Positions 23,242 through 33,100 of a stretch of DNA of 64,000 nucleotides are shown here, piece by piece. Position numbers and translations under genes: made by a program. The stretch comes from Tyto alba. Lineage: Eukaryota > Chordata > Aves > Strigiformes > Tytonidae. The stretch spans positions 5,079,126 to 5,143,125 of the forward strand of contig NW_024881277.1 of NCBI RefSeq assembly GCF_018691265.1, read 5' to 3'. How positions within the stretch are numbered: the first letter of the stretch is position 1; each line of letters opens with the position of its first letter. The notes under the pieces are model-generated. The model was not told the DNA's origin and searched no databases. It was given only the letters and a program-made list of their open reading frames with translations.

Positions 23242-24221
23242 ATGGAACAGGAGGTAGCCCTGGATTTATTACAGCGCTTTTTAGAAAAGCGGGGACTGGA
23301 TTGTATAAAATCACTCGTGGGTTTAGTAACATTAGGATGGGGCAAAGGATGTTTTCAAGATCCTACTTCTCGTGTTGATGTTGAGGAGTGGAGACAATTA
23401 GGCGATGTTTTATGGGATATGGTAATCGACGAGGATAAAGCTGCAAGGAAAATGATGAAACCGTGGCGGGACGTGGTGAATACTATTAAGCAGTATCAGC
23501 TCGAAAAGAACCTTGCAGCTGTGGCAACAACAAAGTTGGGCGGGAAAGTTACACCATTACCCCAGAAAGTGATGCATCCGGACCTATGCTCTTTGACAGT
23601 GATCGTATTCCTGCACCATCCACAGCAGTGCCGGTTTCAGTTAACACAAGTAGGGGCAGTCCGGAGGCCAGCCCCCCCCAGTGCCCTTACAGCCATGCCC
23701 CCCCCCCCCCCCCCACCTCAGAGGCGGAGGGGCAGAGGGACGATGGCCCCTCGCTAAAATTTAGCCAACAGGAGGGGCGCGAAGTAGGTGATTTATTGTG
23801 GGACGAGACCATCACTGGAGGCAATAAAGGCAGTGAAGCACGACAGCAAGGGCTGGTCTGGCGAACGCCCGTAAAAGCCCTGGGGGAGATGCCAGCAGAA
23901 CAGAAAGTAGCTGCTGCTGCCATGGCGGCTGTCGGCGCTGTACCATCCCCGCCGGTCCCTGCCGAAACCAACCGCCCGTCCCGATCAGCCACCTTCTTCG
24001 GGGTTAATCAGCAGCTCCGCTCTATTAAGGGCACGGCACCAAGTGTTCCTGTTTGCTCCTCCGCGCAAGAAGCGGCAGAGAAATCAGGCGGCGCGGGGGG
24101 ACAGGGGGGAGCGGCTGCCGCCCGAACCTCTGCCCCCCCCCCCGCCCTTCGGATGGTTCCGCCCCTGACGGCGCGTCAGCGTCTGAGTCGGAGAGAAAAA
24201 TGGCGGCTGTGTCCGAATTAA
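23242..24221 (+). pseudogene. gag: Retroviral gag remnant: matrix and proline-rich region, frameshifted
   Basis: An ATG at 23242 opens a frame with a matrix-like helical domain (roughly residues 1-105), characterised by WGKGCF, EEWRQLGDVLW and KPWRDVV. Matrix directs Gag to the membrane during particle assembly. Near 23550 the retrovirus-like sequence passes to another frame, which runs to 24221 and is rich in Pro, Ser and Ala. A run of 17 C (23698-23714) lies where both frames are open. No capsid major-homology region and no zinc-knuckle CCHC motif follow, so the gene is truncated by the internal deletion as well as frameshifted. It is non-functional for particle formation as it stands. Confidence 0.7.
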
Positions 24222-24599
24222 AGCACCAGGGTCACACACCGGTAAGGGACAGGGACAGAGTCCGAGAGCTTGACAGAAAATTACAGAAGTTGAGCTACAG
24301 AGCAGAACTCTGCATTTACAATGACAAGAAGAGGAAGCGCTGCCGGCAGCCCCCCCACACCCACTCCCGTCACCCTCACCAGAACCAGCTCCGCTTTTAG
24401 CTCAGCCCCGATGGAGTGGGGTGATCCGTGGTGCCTTGTTAGAAGGGGACTGGCATGCTGCTGGGGCGTTGGCCTGCCCGGTAGTGACAACGGATGGGGG
24501 ACACCCGGGAACACAACACCACAAGATTCTCCTCGGGGGGTCTGGAGAGTCCTTACGAACTTTAGAACTCTGAACTGCCATCTGGGTGTTTCAACATCA

Positions 24600-25043
24600 A
24601 CACTGGTATCAAGAACTTGTTCATGTAGTATCAGATTCATTGTATGTTGTGAGTTCAGTGCAATGTTTAGAACATAGCATGCTGAAACCTGTATTAAATT
24701 CTGTATTGCATACTCTGTTGTTACAATTGCTGACACTTTTAAAACTGTAAGGGTGGTTTTCTTGCTACATAAGACTGCATAAGATTGGAACATGGACTGA
24801 CAGAATGGTTACAAAACTTGGGAATTTGAAAAATGGACTGACAGAATGGTTATAAATCTACAAAATTTGGAAATTACTGGCTGTCTGAAAGCTTTGTTGA
24901 TGTATGGACTGGTAATGCTGATTGTCATTATGATTGTCATGATGGTATTGGGGTCTGTGTGGAAATGCTTTATGAATGCTATGATTCAAACGTTAAAAGG
25001 AGTCTGGATTGTCCAAAAAAGAAAAAGGGGGAAAACCTGGTAG
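24600..25043 (+). pseudogene. env: Retroviral envelope transmembrane-subunit remnant
   Basis: Open stretches from about 24600 resemble the ectodomain end of an envelope TM subunit. They are followed by a frame (24846-25043) with a long hydrophobic anchor (GLVMLIVIMIVMMVLGSVW, about residues 22-40 of the frame) and a short Lys/Arg-rich cytoplasmic tail ending in stop. In-frame stops separate the pieces. A direct repeat of about 20 bp (ggactgacagaatggtta) occurs at 24793 and 24835. No surface subunit or fusion peptide was recognised. The envelope is non-functional as it stands. Between 24221 and 24600 no retroviral domain could be named. Confidence 0.5.
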
Positions 25044-25398
25044 GAATTTTTTTTGCGGGGGGATCAGGGTCATGCACTGATCCTACAGGGTTTGGACAAT
25101 CCAGGCTGGGTCTCTGAGCAGAAAACTGCCCCGTGGTAATCCTGCCCTTGAGGTCACCTGGAAGGGCAAGAAGGAGGAAGTCAATCTAGTGCTTCCTCCC
25201 TGTTTGAATGCCTGGATACACTAACCGCACAGTAGATTTAGTTTGTTCACGCGTGCTAAAGATGCAGACCTATCACAGCACTTCTGGGTGCGTGATAAGT
25301 GCCTTTAGTCAATAGATTGTAAGCCTGCATGCTTAAGTTGTGCCTTGTCATGTATTAAGAAAATCTTTGAACATACGTTGGGGCAGGCTCTGCTCGTA

Positions 25399-25417
25399 CA
25401 AAAAGAAAAAGGGGGAA
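25399..25417 (+). other. Polypurine tract of the provirus
   Basis: A purine run (aaaaagaaaaagggggaa) sits immediately before the TGTTGG start of the 3' LTR, where plus-strand DNA synthesis is primed in retroviruses. The 350 bp before it show no reading frame of note. Confidence 0.8.
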
Positions 25418-25418
25418 T

Positions 25419-25985
25419 TGTTGGAGAATGGCTCAGAGACAAGGGTCCTGAGCCCACCGAGCAGTTGTACGATCAGAGCCTGTTCTAAGGGCTGATGCTG
25501 CCTCGCTGATGCTGGGCCTCACTAGGGTTTGCCCGCAGCTGCCGATACATGAGGAATGTCAAGGACGCTTCGGCCTTGTGTACCGTGGTGTGTCGAAAAC
25601 AGGTTAAGAGGAATTAGAAATAGTGGTCTGAGAAACCTAGTGTTATGGTAACGATGGTCTGAGAAACCCAGTGTTATGGTAACGGTGGTCTGAGAAACAT
25701 TTTGTTACGGTACTGTTGTGTATCGAAAACAAGTCAAGAGGAATTAGAAATAGTGGCATGAGAAACTTAGTGTTATGAGCAGCTTGTGCTGTTTGCTGAC
25801 TGCAAGTAGGTGGACCGTGCGAATACAACCTTTAGAGCTTAAGCCAATCAGCTAGTGACTAGTAGGCATAATAGTGTTGTCTGTATAAATATATGTACCC
25901 TGACCAATAAACACACACATGTAGATTGATGCTCTATCACCCACATTGAACCCGTCTCAGTGTGTCGTTCGTCCACGGCTCCGCA
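25419..25985 (+). repeat. 3' LTR of the class II provirus
   Basis: It starts TGTTGGAGAATGG and ends GGCTCCGCA, and is the same family as the copy at 21444. It carries several internal tggtctgagaaac repeats, one more than the 5' LTR, and many point differences. The pair therefore diverged long ago or arose by recombination between elements. Confidence 0.85.
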
Positions 25986-26471
25986 CTTTACCTGCTTCTG
26001 TCCTTCTCTGTTACGAAGGGCTTTCATCTGCAGTGAGGGCAACGCAAGGAACGGCTCCCTTGCAGGCTGTGGTATCTGCTATCACTGAAACCTCTCACAA
26101 GAGTCCTTTATAAAACTGGAAAGAAAGCCAAGGCAGTTCATAATATATAGAGAATAGCAAAGCCCTTACCTAAATGAATGAATGAGTGAATGTCTTGTTA
26201 CGGTAAATACAAACTACTTGAATACTGAATGCTTGCCCTGAACACAACTCCAATAGAAACATTTGATTTTACTGCTAACAGTACTTATCTCAAAAAATCA
26301 AAAGGCAGCCAGCATTGTTGGAAACTGGAACCTTACAGATGTCTAAATATACTGCCTTATGGTAACTGCAGAACCAAGATTATTATTTTTTTCCTTTTTT
26401 CTGACTGCTTTTCAAGTTGTGAGTGGGCGTATTTTAATTAATCCAATAATGATTTTTGAGATAGTGATTGA

Positions 26472-27042
26472 TGTAGTTTAAACCTGGCTGGCAGCCAAGC
26501 ACCACACAGCTGCTCACTCACCCTCCCCTCCCTCGGGGGTGAGGGAGAGAAATGGCAGGGTAAAGCTAAAGAGACTGGTAGGTTGAGATAAAAACAGTGT
26601 AATTTTTTTTTTTTTTTTTCAGTAAAATACAAAGGGGTAATGCACAATGTGATTGCTCACCACCTGCCCACTGATGCCCAGCCCATTCCCAGCCAGTGAT
26701 CCCAGAGAAGTGAAGATCCCAAAACTGCAATCCCAGAAGCGAGAGCCCTCCCTTCCCGACCACCCCTCCTCTATACACCGAGCACGACATTACATGATGG
26801 GGATTATTTCACTGGCTAATTTGTGTCCAGTGCTCTTGCTCTGCTCCCTCCCAGCTTCTTGTGCACCCACGCACAGGCAGGACATGGGGAGTTGGAGAGT
26901 CTTAGAGCTCTCAGCAACAACTGAAAACATCAGTGTATTAGCAAGATTCTTCTCCTACCACACCCATTACTGAATCCAAAGCACAGCACTACTCCAGCTG
27001 CTAAGAAGGAAAATGAACTCTATCCCAGCCAAAACCAGGACA
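26472..27042 (-). repeat. ERVL-like avian LTR, minus orientation
   Basis: Read on the minus strand it begins TGTCCTGGTTTTGGCTGGGA and ends in a GTTTAAACTACA-type terminus, the pattern of a common bird LTR family that I associate with ERVL. A minus-strand TATAG lies near 26770. The T17 run at about 26603-26620 interrupts it. Internal retroviral sequence continues to the right, so this is the 3' LTR of a minus-strand element. No matching target duplication was found. Confidence 0.7.
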
Positions 27043-28000
27043 GTATCCACCCCTTATTCCATCCCATTTATGTTATGCTCAGGTTCCATGTTTCCCAGTA
27101 CGTTCTAAGGAATCACCATCCCATTTCCTGGTTTTTGAGGTATACACACAGATATCATTCCCTTAGGCTCTAGGCCATCCCTCTAACATGTATAGTGAGT
27201 TCATATAGTCCATAAGTTTGGGGTCCACTGTCATGACAGTCTTTTAAGTCAGGCAGGGTGATGTGCTGTTGGTTCGGTGGGTGGAGCGGGTGGTCTTGGG
27301 CACAGCAGGAGGAGGGCACGTAGCCTCTGCTACATCTGGAGCTCCTAGCAGCTGTATCTGGTGTGGTCCATGCTCACAGATTGCGGGCTGAAGATGTTGA
27401 TCTCAAGGAAGTTGCTGGGCACCAATTCAGTCCTGAATCTATCAAAGTTCATTTCTCATTAACCTGGGTGATTCTTAATCTGATGTCGTTAGTATAATAT
27501 GTACCAACCGTAGTGATGACCATCTTCAATAACAGGGTTATTTAGCAATTAACATCATACAGTTCAATTCATCAGCTATTTTTACCCAAAACCAAATCCC
27601 CTTGAGGCACACATTTGAATTCCCCGTCCTTCTGCATTACCCACCAACTGCACCCGGGTCCTTGGGCAAAAATAATCCCACGCATGAGTTTACCTTTACC
27701 AGAGGCAGGAATAACCCAGACTGTCTCCCCCAGCATAATTTTAATGTGCCCTATGGGGACTTTATCTCCATCTACAGTACGTAGGAGGTTTGACTGGGCA
27801 GGTCTATCCTGGTTGGCAGATTCTCTAGTATCTGAAATCCTGTTCACCTAAGGCCTCTGATTTTGGTACACTAAAATGCCAGGTGTTTAGTCTAATGACT
27901 TTTAATTGTACAAGGAATCACTAGGCGTTCCTCCACAGTAACTGAATTACTGAATTCTAGTTATCTTGAAAGAAACGCTATGGGTTCAGCTTGTGTTCTC
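27043..28000 (-). mobile_element. 3' internal part of an ERVL-like element
   Basis: A purine-rich stretch (minus: aaggggtggatac) directly precedes the LTR. An open frame at 27572-27847 (minus, 91 codons) encodes GETVWVIPASGKGK and a GPGCSWWVMQKDGEFKCVPQ segment. This resembles the C-terminal integrase/pol end of avian ERVL-type elements, but the assignment is from memory and tentative. No other pol domain is present, so the element is 5'-truncated. The part from 27043 to 27560 holds no clear frame. Confidence 0.45.
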
Positions 28001-29430
28001 GTTTCACTGCTAAAAAAAAATTGAAACTAAGCAAAACAATTCAACAAAAAGCTGTGTAAACCACATCCTGTCGATGTTCCCCACCCTGCAGCCCTTTACT
28101 CAGCAGCCTTTTCACTTGTGTGATGAAAGGCACACGCAGACCCACAGAACACACGGTGCGAGAGCACACTCACCAAAAAATACTTACATATCCCACAGGA
28201 GTATCTTGAATACCGACTTTCTGAAAAAGGAGAACATTTTGTATCCGTTGCCTAATCACCACCGGTAGAATGTTTTAGGTGACATGAACATGTTTGAATG
28301 GCTCAAACACATTCAGTGCCACTGCAGGCAGGACACCTCACCATCTACTGAGGGCCTCTGCGGCCCTGGGAGGGCAAGAAGCCGGAAAGGCTGGCAGCAC
28401 TGAAGGCTCATTTCACTGTCATTAGACCCTGAAAGCAGTTAGCTTTCCCAGGGAAATAACATGACTTCTCTTGCATTTAATATTTGAAATGTGATTTAAA
28501 TGTTAATAATTAATGTCAGAATACTTTTAATTTCTATCAGTGAAAGCATATGCTGCAGTCTATTCCATTTCCAGTGGGAAGGAAACTGTGGGCGCTGTGG
28601 TCTTCTGTTATTAAAGCATTACAGTAGCAGTGTGAGTCAGTAGAAATGTGAATTTGTCACAATTTCCTTGTCGGATAATATTTACAGTGTTTCAGAGTGT
28701 ATGTATGTGATCAGCATTTTGTACCCACTTGGAAATTGTATCTGGACATCTCCTTTCACGGTTTGAGTTCACACAGGCCTGGTTCCTTCAGTGCTGGTGA
28801 GGTATGAAGCCTAATCCAGCTGCAGCACACTGCTGGTGTCACGGATCTGTCCCATTTACTGTTCACAGTCCCACTAGCAACTCCTGCAATGTTTGTTCTT
28901 TACGATAGCTATGCCATTGCAATTCAGAGTATAAGAAAGCCTTTGGGCAAGCCAAGAGTGCCAAGATCTTTAGTTTATGATGGTCATCACTGTTTCTCAA
29001 AAAACATTGAGACATATCAAAGCAGTATCCTAGAAAAGTAGTACACGGGAGGAAGGAAGGTGAAGGAAGACACAGCGGTAAAGAAAGTCACAAAGAGCTG
29101 AGGCAAACGCCTACACTACATCATGCATTGGCTTTCCCCTGCTCCCTCCCTTTTCTGAAATCCAGTGGAGCTGAAAACAGTATGCACATCCACCAGAAGA
29201 ACAGAAAAGTTGACACAAGAAAAAAAGAATAAAGTAAAAAAAGCCCTGCACAGATAAAGCCACCAGAAAATAATTATCTAAAAGTCCCACAGCTTTTAGA
29301 AACACTTAGCAATTTTAATATATCATAAAAGAAACTGGCAAAAAAACAATTCAAAGAGCATAAAAGAAAAAAAAGAACTACTCATCTAGCACTATCGTAA
29401 AAACTGAAACAAAAATGTTCCCGCTAACAG
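28000..29430. other. AT-rich interval, nothing recognised
   Basis: It is AT-rich, with short frames only, no LTR ends, no CR1 motifs and no protein segment that I can name. Confidence 0.5.
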
Positions 29431-29510
29431 CCCAATGTGCCGCTTCCCGCCCCCCCGCCCCCAGGAGACACCCCCCCCCCCGCCCAAGGGGCTCGCTCCC
29501 CTCACCGCCA

Positions 29511-29597
29511 CCCGCCCCGCCCCGCCCCGCCCCGCCCCGCCCCGCCCCGCCCCGCCCCGCCCCGCCCCGCCCCGCCCCGCCCCGCCCCGCCCCGCCC
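29511..29597. repeat. (CCCGC)n pentanucleotide array
   Basis: About 17 perfect CCCGC units form 87 bp, preceded by C-runs at 29448-29482. The G-rich strand has regularly spaced GGGG runs and could form G-quadruplexes. Confidence 0.95.
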
Positions 29598-30028
29598 CTC
29601 TCTCTCCCGCGCACCGCGCCTGCGCCGGAGGGGCCAGAGCCGGCGCGCGACCGCCGGGCTGCAGGACCGCGATCGGCGCGCAGAGCGCCCGGCGGCACCG
29701 CGCACGGGGGGGGGGCGGCGGCGGCTCCTGACCGGGAGGAAGCGACGGGCGAGGCGGCGCCGCTCCGCAAGCACCGCCGCGTCACGGTGCCGGTAACCGC
29801 GGAGGGAGCCGCGATCGCTGCAGAGGGCGCCCCCACCGCGCCTGCGCGGCCCCGGGGCTGCAGGACCGCATTTTCGGGGAGCAGCCGGGAGCCCGCAGGA
29901 AAACACACAAAACCGGCACCGAAACTGCACCTCGAGCCGCGCTGCGGGGGCCGCGGCGGTAGAGAGGGCTGCGCCGGGCCACGCTCCGCAGAGAGCAGCG
30001 CAGCTGTCCGGCGGCCGGGCCCGCGAAA

Positions 30029-30299
30029 ACTACAGCTCCCGGCATGCCCTGGGGCAAGCACAGCATGGCGCCCGCCGTCCAGTGCCGGCAGACTACAGCT
30101 CCCGGCATGCCCTGGGGCAGGCACAGCATGGCGCCCGCCGTCCAGTGCCGGCAGACTGCAGCTCCCGGCATGCCCTGGGGCAGGCACAGCATGGCACCCG
30201 CCGTCCGGTGCCGGCAGACTACAGCTCCCGGCATGCCCTGGGGCAAGCACAGCATGGCACCCGCCGTCCAGAGCCGGAAGACTACAGCTCCCGGCATGC
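30029..30299 (+). repeat. 63-bp tandem repeat carrying five ZNF143/THAP11-type sites
   Basis: ACTACAGCTCCCGGCATGC starts at 30029, 30092, 30155 (ACTGCA variant), 30218 and 30281, exactly 63 bp apart. It matches the SBS-type consensus ACTACAnnTCCCrGmATGC bound by ZNF143 and THAP11 at CpG-island promoters. The rest of each unit (tggggcaagcacagcatgg and the following CCGCCGTCC part) is also repeated, with few substitutions. Confidence 0.85.
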
Positions 30300-30394
30300 C
30301 CCGGGAGGCAGCTCGCCCTGCGCTCTCCCCCTGCCGGCACACAGAGCAGAACTCTCCCAGAGCTCCGAGGGTGCCAGGGCCAGGCGATCCGTAA

Positions 30395-30580
30395 GGCTTC
30401 AGGTAGTTGTTCCGTAATTTTTGAAATGAAATGTCTTCCTCTGCCCAAGTCTGTTCTTTCTATGAATCCATATCTGGGATAATGTTTTCCAGTAACACCT
30501 TGGATACCATGGTTGCCATTGCCCTTGGTGTGGGGGATTGCTTCCACCCAGTGAGTTAAGTGAGCCACTAATACCAACAA
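30395..30580 (-). pseudogene. pol: Gammaretrovirus-like integrase fragment
   Basis: On the minus strand, segments LVLVAHLTHWVEAIPHTKG and YPRYGFIERTDLGRG resemble the integrase catalytic core around its central aspartate region (the family has D in DxGxHF; here the sequence is altered). Integrase joins viral DNA to the host genome. The fragment stops at the CpG-island boundary near 30390, so the element is cut there. The stretch 30600-31000 toward the RNase H part holds no clear frame. Confidence 0.65.
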
Positions 30581-31017
30581 CTACTTCCACCCTTGTATTT
30601 GAGGTAGCTCTGTTAAGTCTACCTGGAGGCTTTGTACGGCTAGCTCCTGTTCCCCAGCCACCTTTTTCTCATTACCTTTTTGTGCACTTTTTAACAAATC
30701 AGACATCAATCAACTAGTTGTTTAGCCTCCATATATATTCCTATACACCCATATTGTCTAAGAAAATGATCACAAAGTGATTGTGTTCCCCAATGTATTT
30801 TCTGACGTATTAATGACAGAATTTCTCATGATAATGTTTTGTTTAACATCTACCTTCCATCTGGTAAAGTCCATTTTCCTTCTGGATCTTTTTCCCCACT
30901 GTTTTTAAGTATAACCTTCTCTTGTTCTGTGAAATTTGGGGCTAAATTCTCATAATCCCCCGTTGTTATTACCAATAAAACTACTGATGATAATTCTGTA
31001 GCTGCTTCTCTGGCTAC

Positions 31018-31404
31018 TTAATCTGCTAAATTATTCCCCCTTATTTCCATTGATGCTCCCCTCTGATGTCCTTTCACATGCACAATTGCAATTTCTGTAG
31101 GGAGCTTCAGGGCTTCTAAAACTTCTCTGATCAGCCACTCGTGTACTAGCTCCTTCCCTTTTGTATTTATAAGCCCTCTTCCTTCCCATATTTGTCCAAA
31201 TGTGTGGACCACTCCAAATGCATACTTTGAGTCTGTGTACACTGTCCCTTCCTTATCTCTCAAATATACCAATGTCTGTTTTAGGGCATAGAGTTTACAG
31301 GCTTGTGCTGACCACCCAGAAGGTAATTTCCCCTTTTCAAACACTTCCATCTTCTGCCCCTCGATAATTGCATAACCCAATATTCTTTTCCTTCTAGGCA
31401 TCAA
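31018..31404 (-). pseudogene. pol: Gammaretrovirus-like RNase H fragment
   Basis: A 128-codon open frame resembles retroviral RNase H: YTDSKYAFGVVHTFG holds the catalytic Asp, and IVHVKGHQRG holds the His-containing loop. It ends in a GNNLAD segment with the last conserved Asp. RNase H degrades the RNA strand during reverse transcription. The reverse-transcriptase domain that should precede it is missing; a protease-like segment lies directly upstream instead. It is a relic of an internally deleted pol gene. Confidence 0.75.
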
Positions 31405-31589
31405 GAGGACCCATCAATAAATAGTTTTTCCCTATAGGGCAAAGGTTCCTCTAACAGATCTTCTCTTATTTTTGTTTGATAACTTATAAAATCCACACAG
31501 TCATGCTCTGGTTCCTGAATATCCTCCCTGATTCTCCTCCCATAATTCTAGTAATTTAACCACCAGTTTTCCTTCATCCAGCACCACAC

Positions 31590-31850
31590 CTATTCCTAAT
31601 TGCACTTGTAAATCTCTACCTAGCAAATTACATCCTACCCCTGGCATTAACAACAGATCATTAACAGCCTATTGATCTTCCCCTTGTATTAACACATTCT
31701 TTATAACTGGGACCAAAACCCCTTTGCCTTTGGCCCATACAGCCCAGGCTGTATCTTTTACATAATCTTCCTCCTGGGGACTTAATTTCAAATTTATCAA
31801 GGGCTCTTCTGTTGGTATACCCCCCAGGAGGTAGAGCTCCTGACACCCCT
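31590..31850 (-). pseudogene. pro: Retroviral protease C-terminal fragment
   Basis: The minus-strand translation contains a NLLGRDLQ segment typical of the end of a retroviral aspartic protease, with frame changes on both sides. It joins the RNase H fragment within about 250 bp, without reverse transcriptase between them. The catalytic DTGA motif was not seen in frame. Confidence 0.4.
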
Positions 31851-32078
31851 AATGATTACCACCCTCATCCTGTTGGGTTAAATAATTATGTACTGGATGG
31901 TAATGCATAATCAGCTGATGTACATGAGTTAGTTTTTAGCTGTAGGAGCAACTTCCCTGAAATTATGTGTGAGAAGGTACAATTAGAGAGGGGAAAACCT
32001 GGGAGAAGGCTCTCTGAAGTCCTCTTGGTATACAGAAGGAGCTTGTTATTTCACCTCCTGTTTAGGTTTTACTGATCT

Positions 32079-32208
32079 GCGAGCAGCTGCAGGCAAACCC
32101 TAGTGAGGCCCAGCATCAGCAAGACTCGGCATCAGCCCCTAGAACAGGCTCTGATCGTACAACTGCTCGGTGGGCTCATGACCCTTGTCTCTGAGCCATT
32201 CTCCAACA
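32079..32208 (-). repeat. Fragment of the class II LTR, minus orientation
   Basis: Read on the minus strand from 32208 it starts TGTTGGAGAATGGCTCAGAG and follows the first 130 bp of the LTR at 21444, then stops abruptly at about 32079. The truncated copy lies next to the gammaretrovirus-like pol relic but belongs to another class. Confidence 0.85.
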
Positions 32209-32599
32209 GTGAATCACTCTCCTCACTCCTCTTTAAACACTTCAGGACACTGCTGGCTGCCTTTGCAATCAGTTCACGCTGGATTGTGTTGATCGCTGCT
32301 GGATAATGTTTTGCTTCCTGACCCCCAGCACAGCCAAGGCCTTGTCAGCAGAGCTGCTCCCCAGCCCCTTCTCCTGTCACTTCAGGGTGTCAGTCTCTCC
32401 AAGGGGCAAGACCTGGACATTGTCCTTCTTCTGTCCTGTGAAATTCCTGACAGGACAGTCCTCTCATCTGCCAGGTTTCATCTAAATAGCATCCCTAGGG
32501 CACAGGAATGGTCCTCTCAATTTACTGTCATTGACAAACACTGTCAGAATTGCCTCCTCTGGGTCATGGATAGAGTTGTTAAATTGCCCAGATCCCAGG

Positions 32600-33100
32600 A
32601 GATTTCCCTGTGCTTCCCCACAATGCCCCAGTATCTCCCCCTGGCCTCCAGGTAGAGTATGACCCCTTCACCACAGCTCTCTGAGCCTGAGCCTCCAACT
32701 GGTGTTTCACCTCTCTGTCTGTCGACCCACCCAGACTGTAATGGCCTAACGTGGGTACGAGAATATTGTGGGAGATCATGGCCAGTGTCTTGCTGCATTG
32801 GAGGTACCTGACATCCACTGTTCTTATGTCACGCACAAAAACATTTACTTCATCCTGCAGGCAATCAGGTTAGCGGGGCATGATTTACCCTTGGAAAATA
32901 CCTGCCAACTGAATTTGGACATTTTCTTCTCTTTTAGGTGCCCAGGAACGTCACCCAAGAGGACTCTAACTGATGGCACAATCCTCACCAAAGAGAGCTT
33001 GTACAGCCTGTGGTTCCCTGGGTGGCCCTTGTGGGCCCTTTCAAAGATGGCTGCAACATTGGCTTCTCCCCTCCCACAAGAAGCCTCTACCAATCCCATG
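32600..33100 (-). mobile_element. CR1 LINE fragment (reverse transcriptase region)
   Basis: Plus-strand text such as cccagactgtaatggcc, acctgacatccactgtt and aatcaggttagcggggcatg is the complement of the CR1 reverse-transcriptase coding region. Several indels break the frame. The fragment is 5'- and 3'-truncated. Confidence 0.65.

Larger units (their letters stand above)
21444..25985 (+). mobile_element. Class II endogenous provirus with large internal deletion
   Basis: The element has two related LTRs, a primer-binding site just after the 5' LTR, a leader with tandem repeats, gag-derived reading frames, an envelope transmembrane remnant and a polypurine tract before the 3' LTR. The interior is only about 3.4 kb. 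Capsid, nucleocapsid, protease, reverse transcriptase, integrase and the envelope surface unit were not found, so it is defective. Class II (betaretrovirus/ERVK-like) is inferred from the lysine-type primer site and from the 6-bp target duplication of the solo LTR of the same family at 35.8 kb. The sequences directly outside the two LTRs (GAGACG left, CTTTAC right) do not match. Recombination, or secondary change at one flank, is therefore likely. Confidence 0.85.
29440..30390. promoter_or_regulatory. CpG island with promoter-like elements, gene unknown
   Basis: About 950 bp of very GC- and CpG-rich DNA is embedded in AT-rich retroviral debris. It holds two GCGCCTGCGC elements (about 29626 and 29838; NRF1-like), an ETS-like CCGGAAG (about 30273) and the five-copy ZNF143-type array listed separately. 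These are classic housekeeping-promoter motifs. No coding exon with recognisable homology starts nearby on either strand. The long frames on both strands come from GC richness and the tandem repeats. It may be an orphan or duplicated promoter. Confidence 0.55.

Noticed and set aside
29378..30580. 400-codon minus and 355-codon plus open frames
   Set aside because: They run through the CCCGC array and the 63-bp repeats. The repetitive peptides result from the arrays, and only the integrase-like N-terminal part of the minus frame is meaningful.
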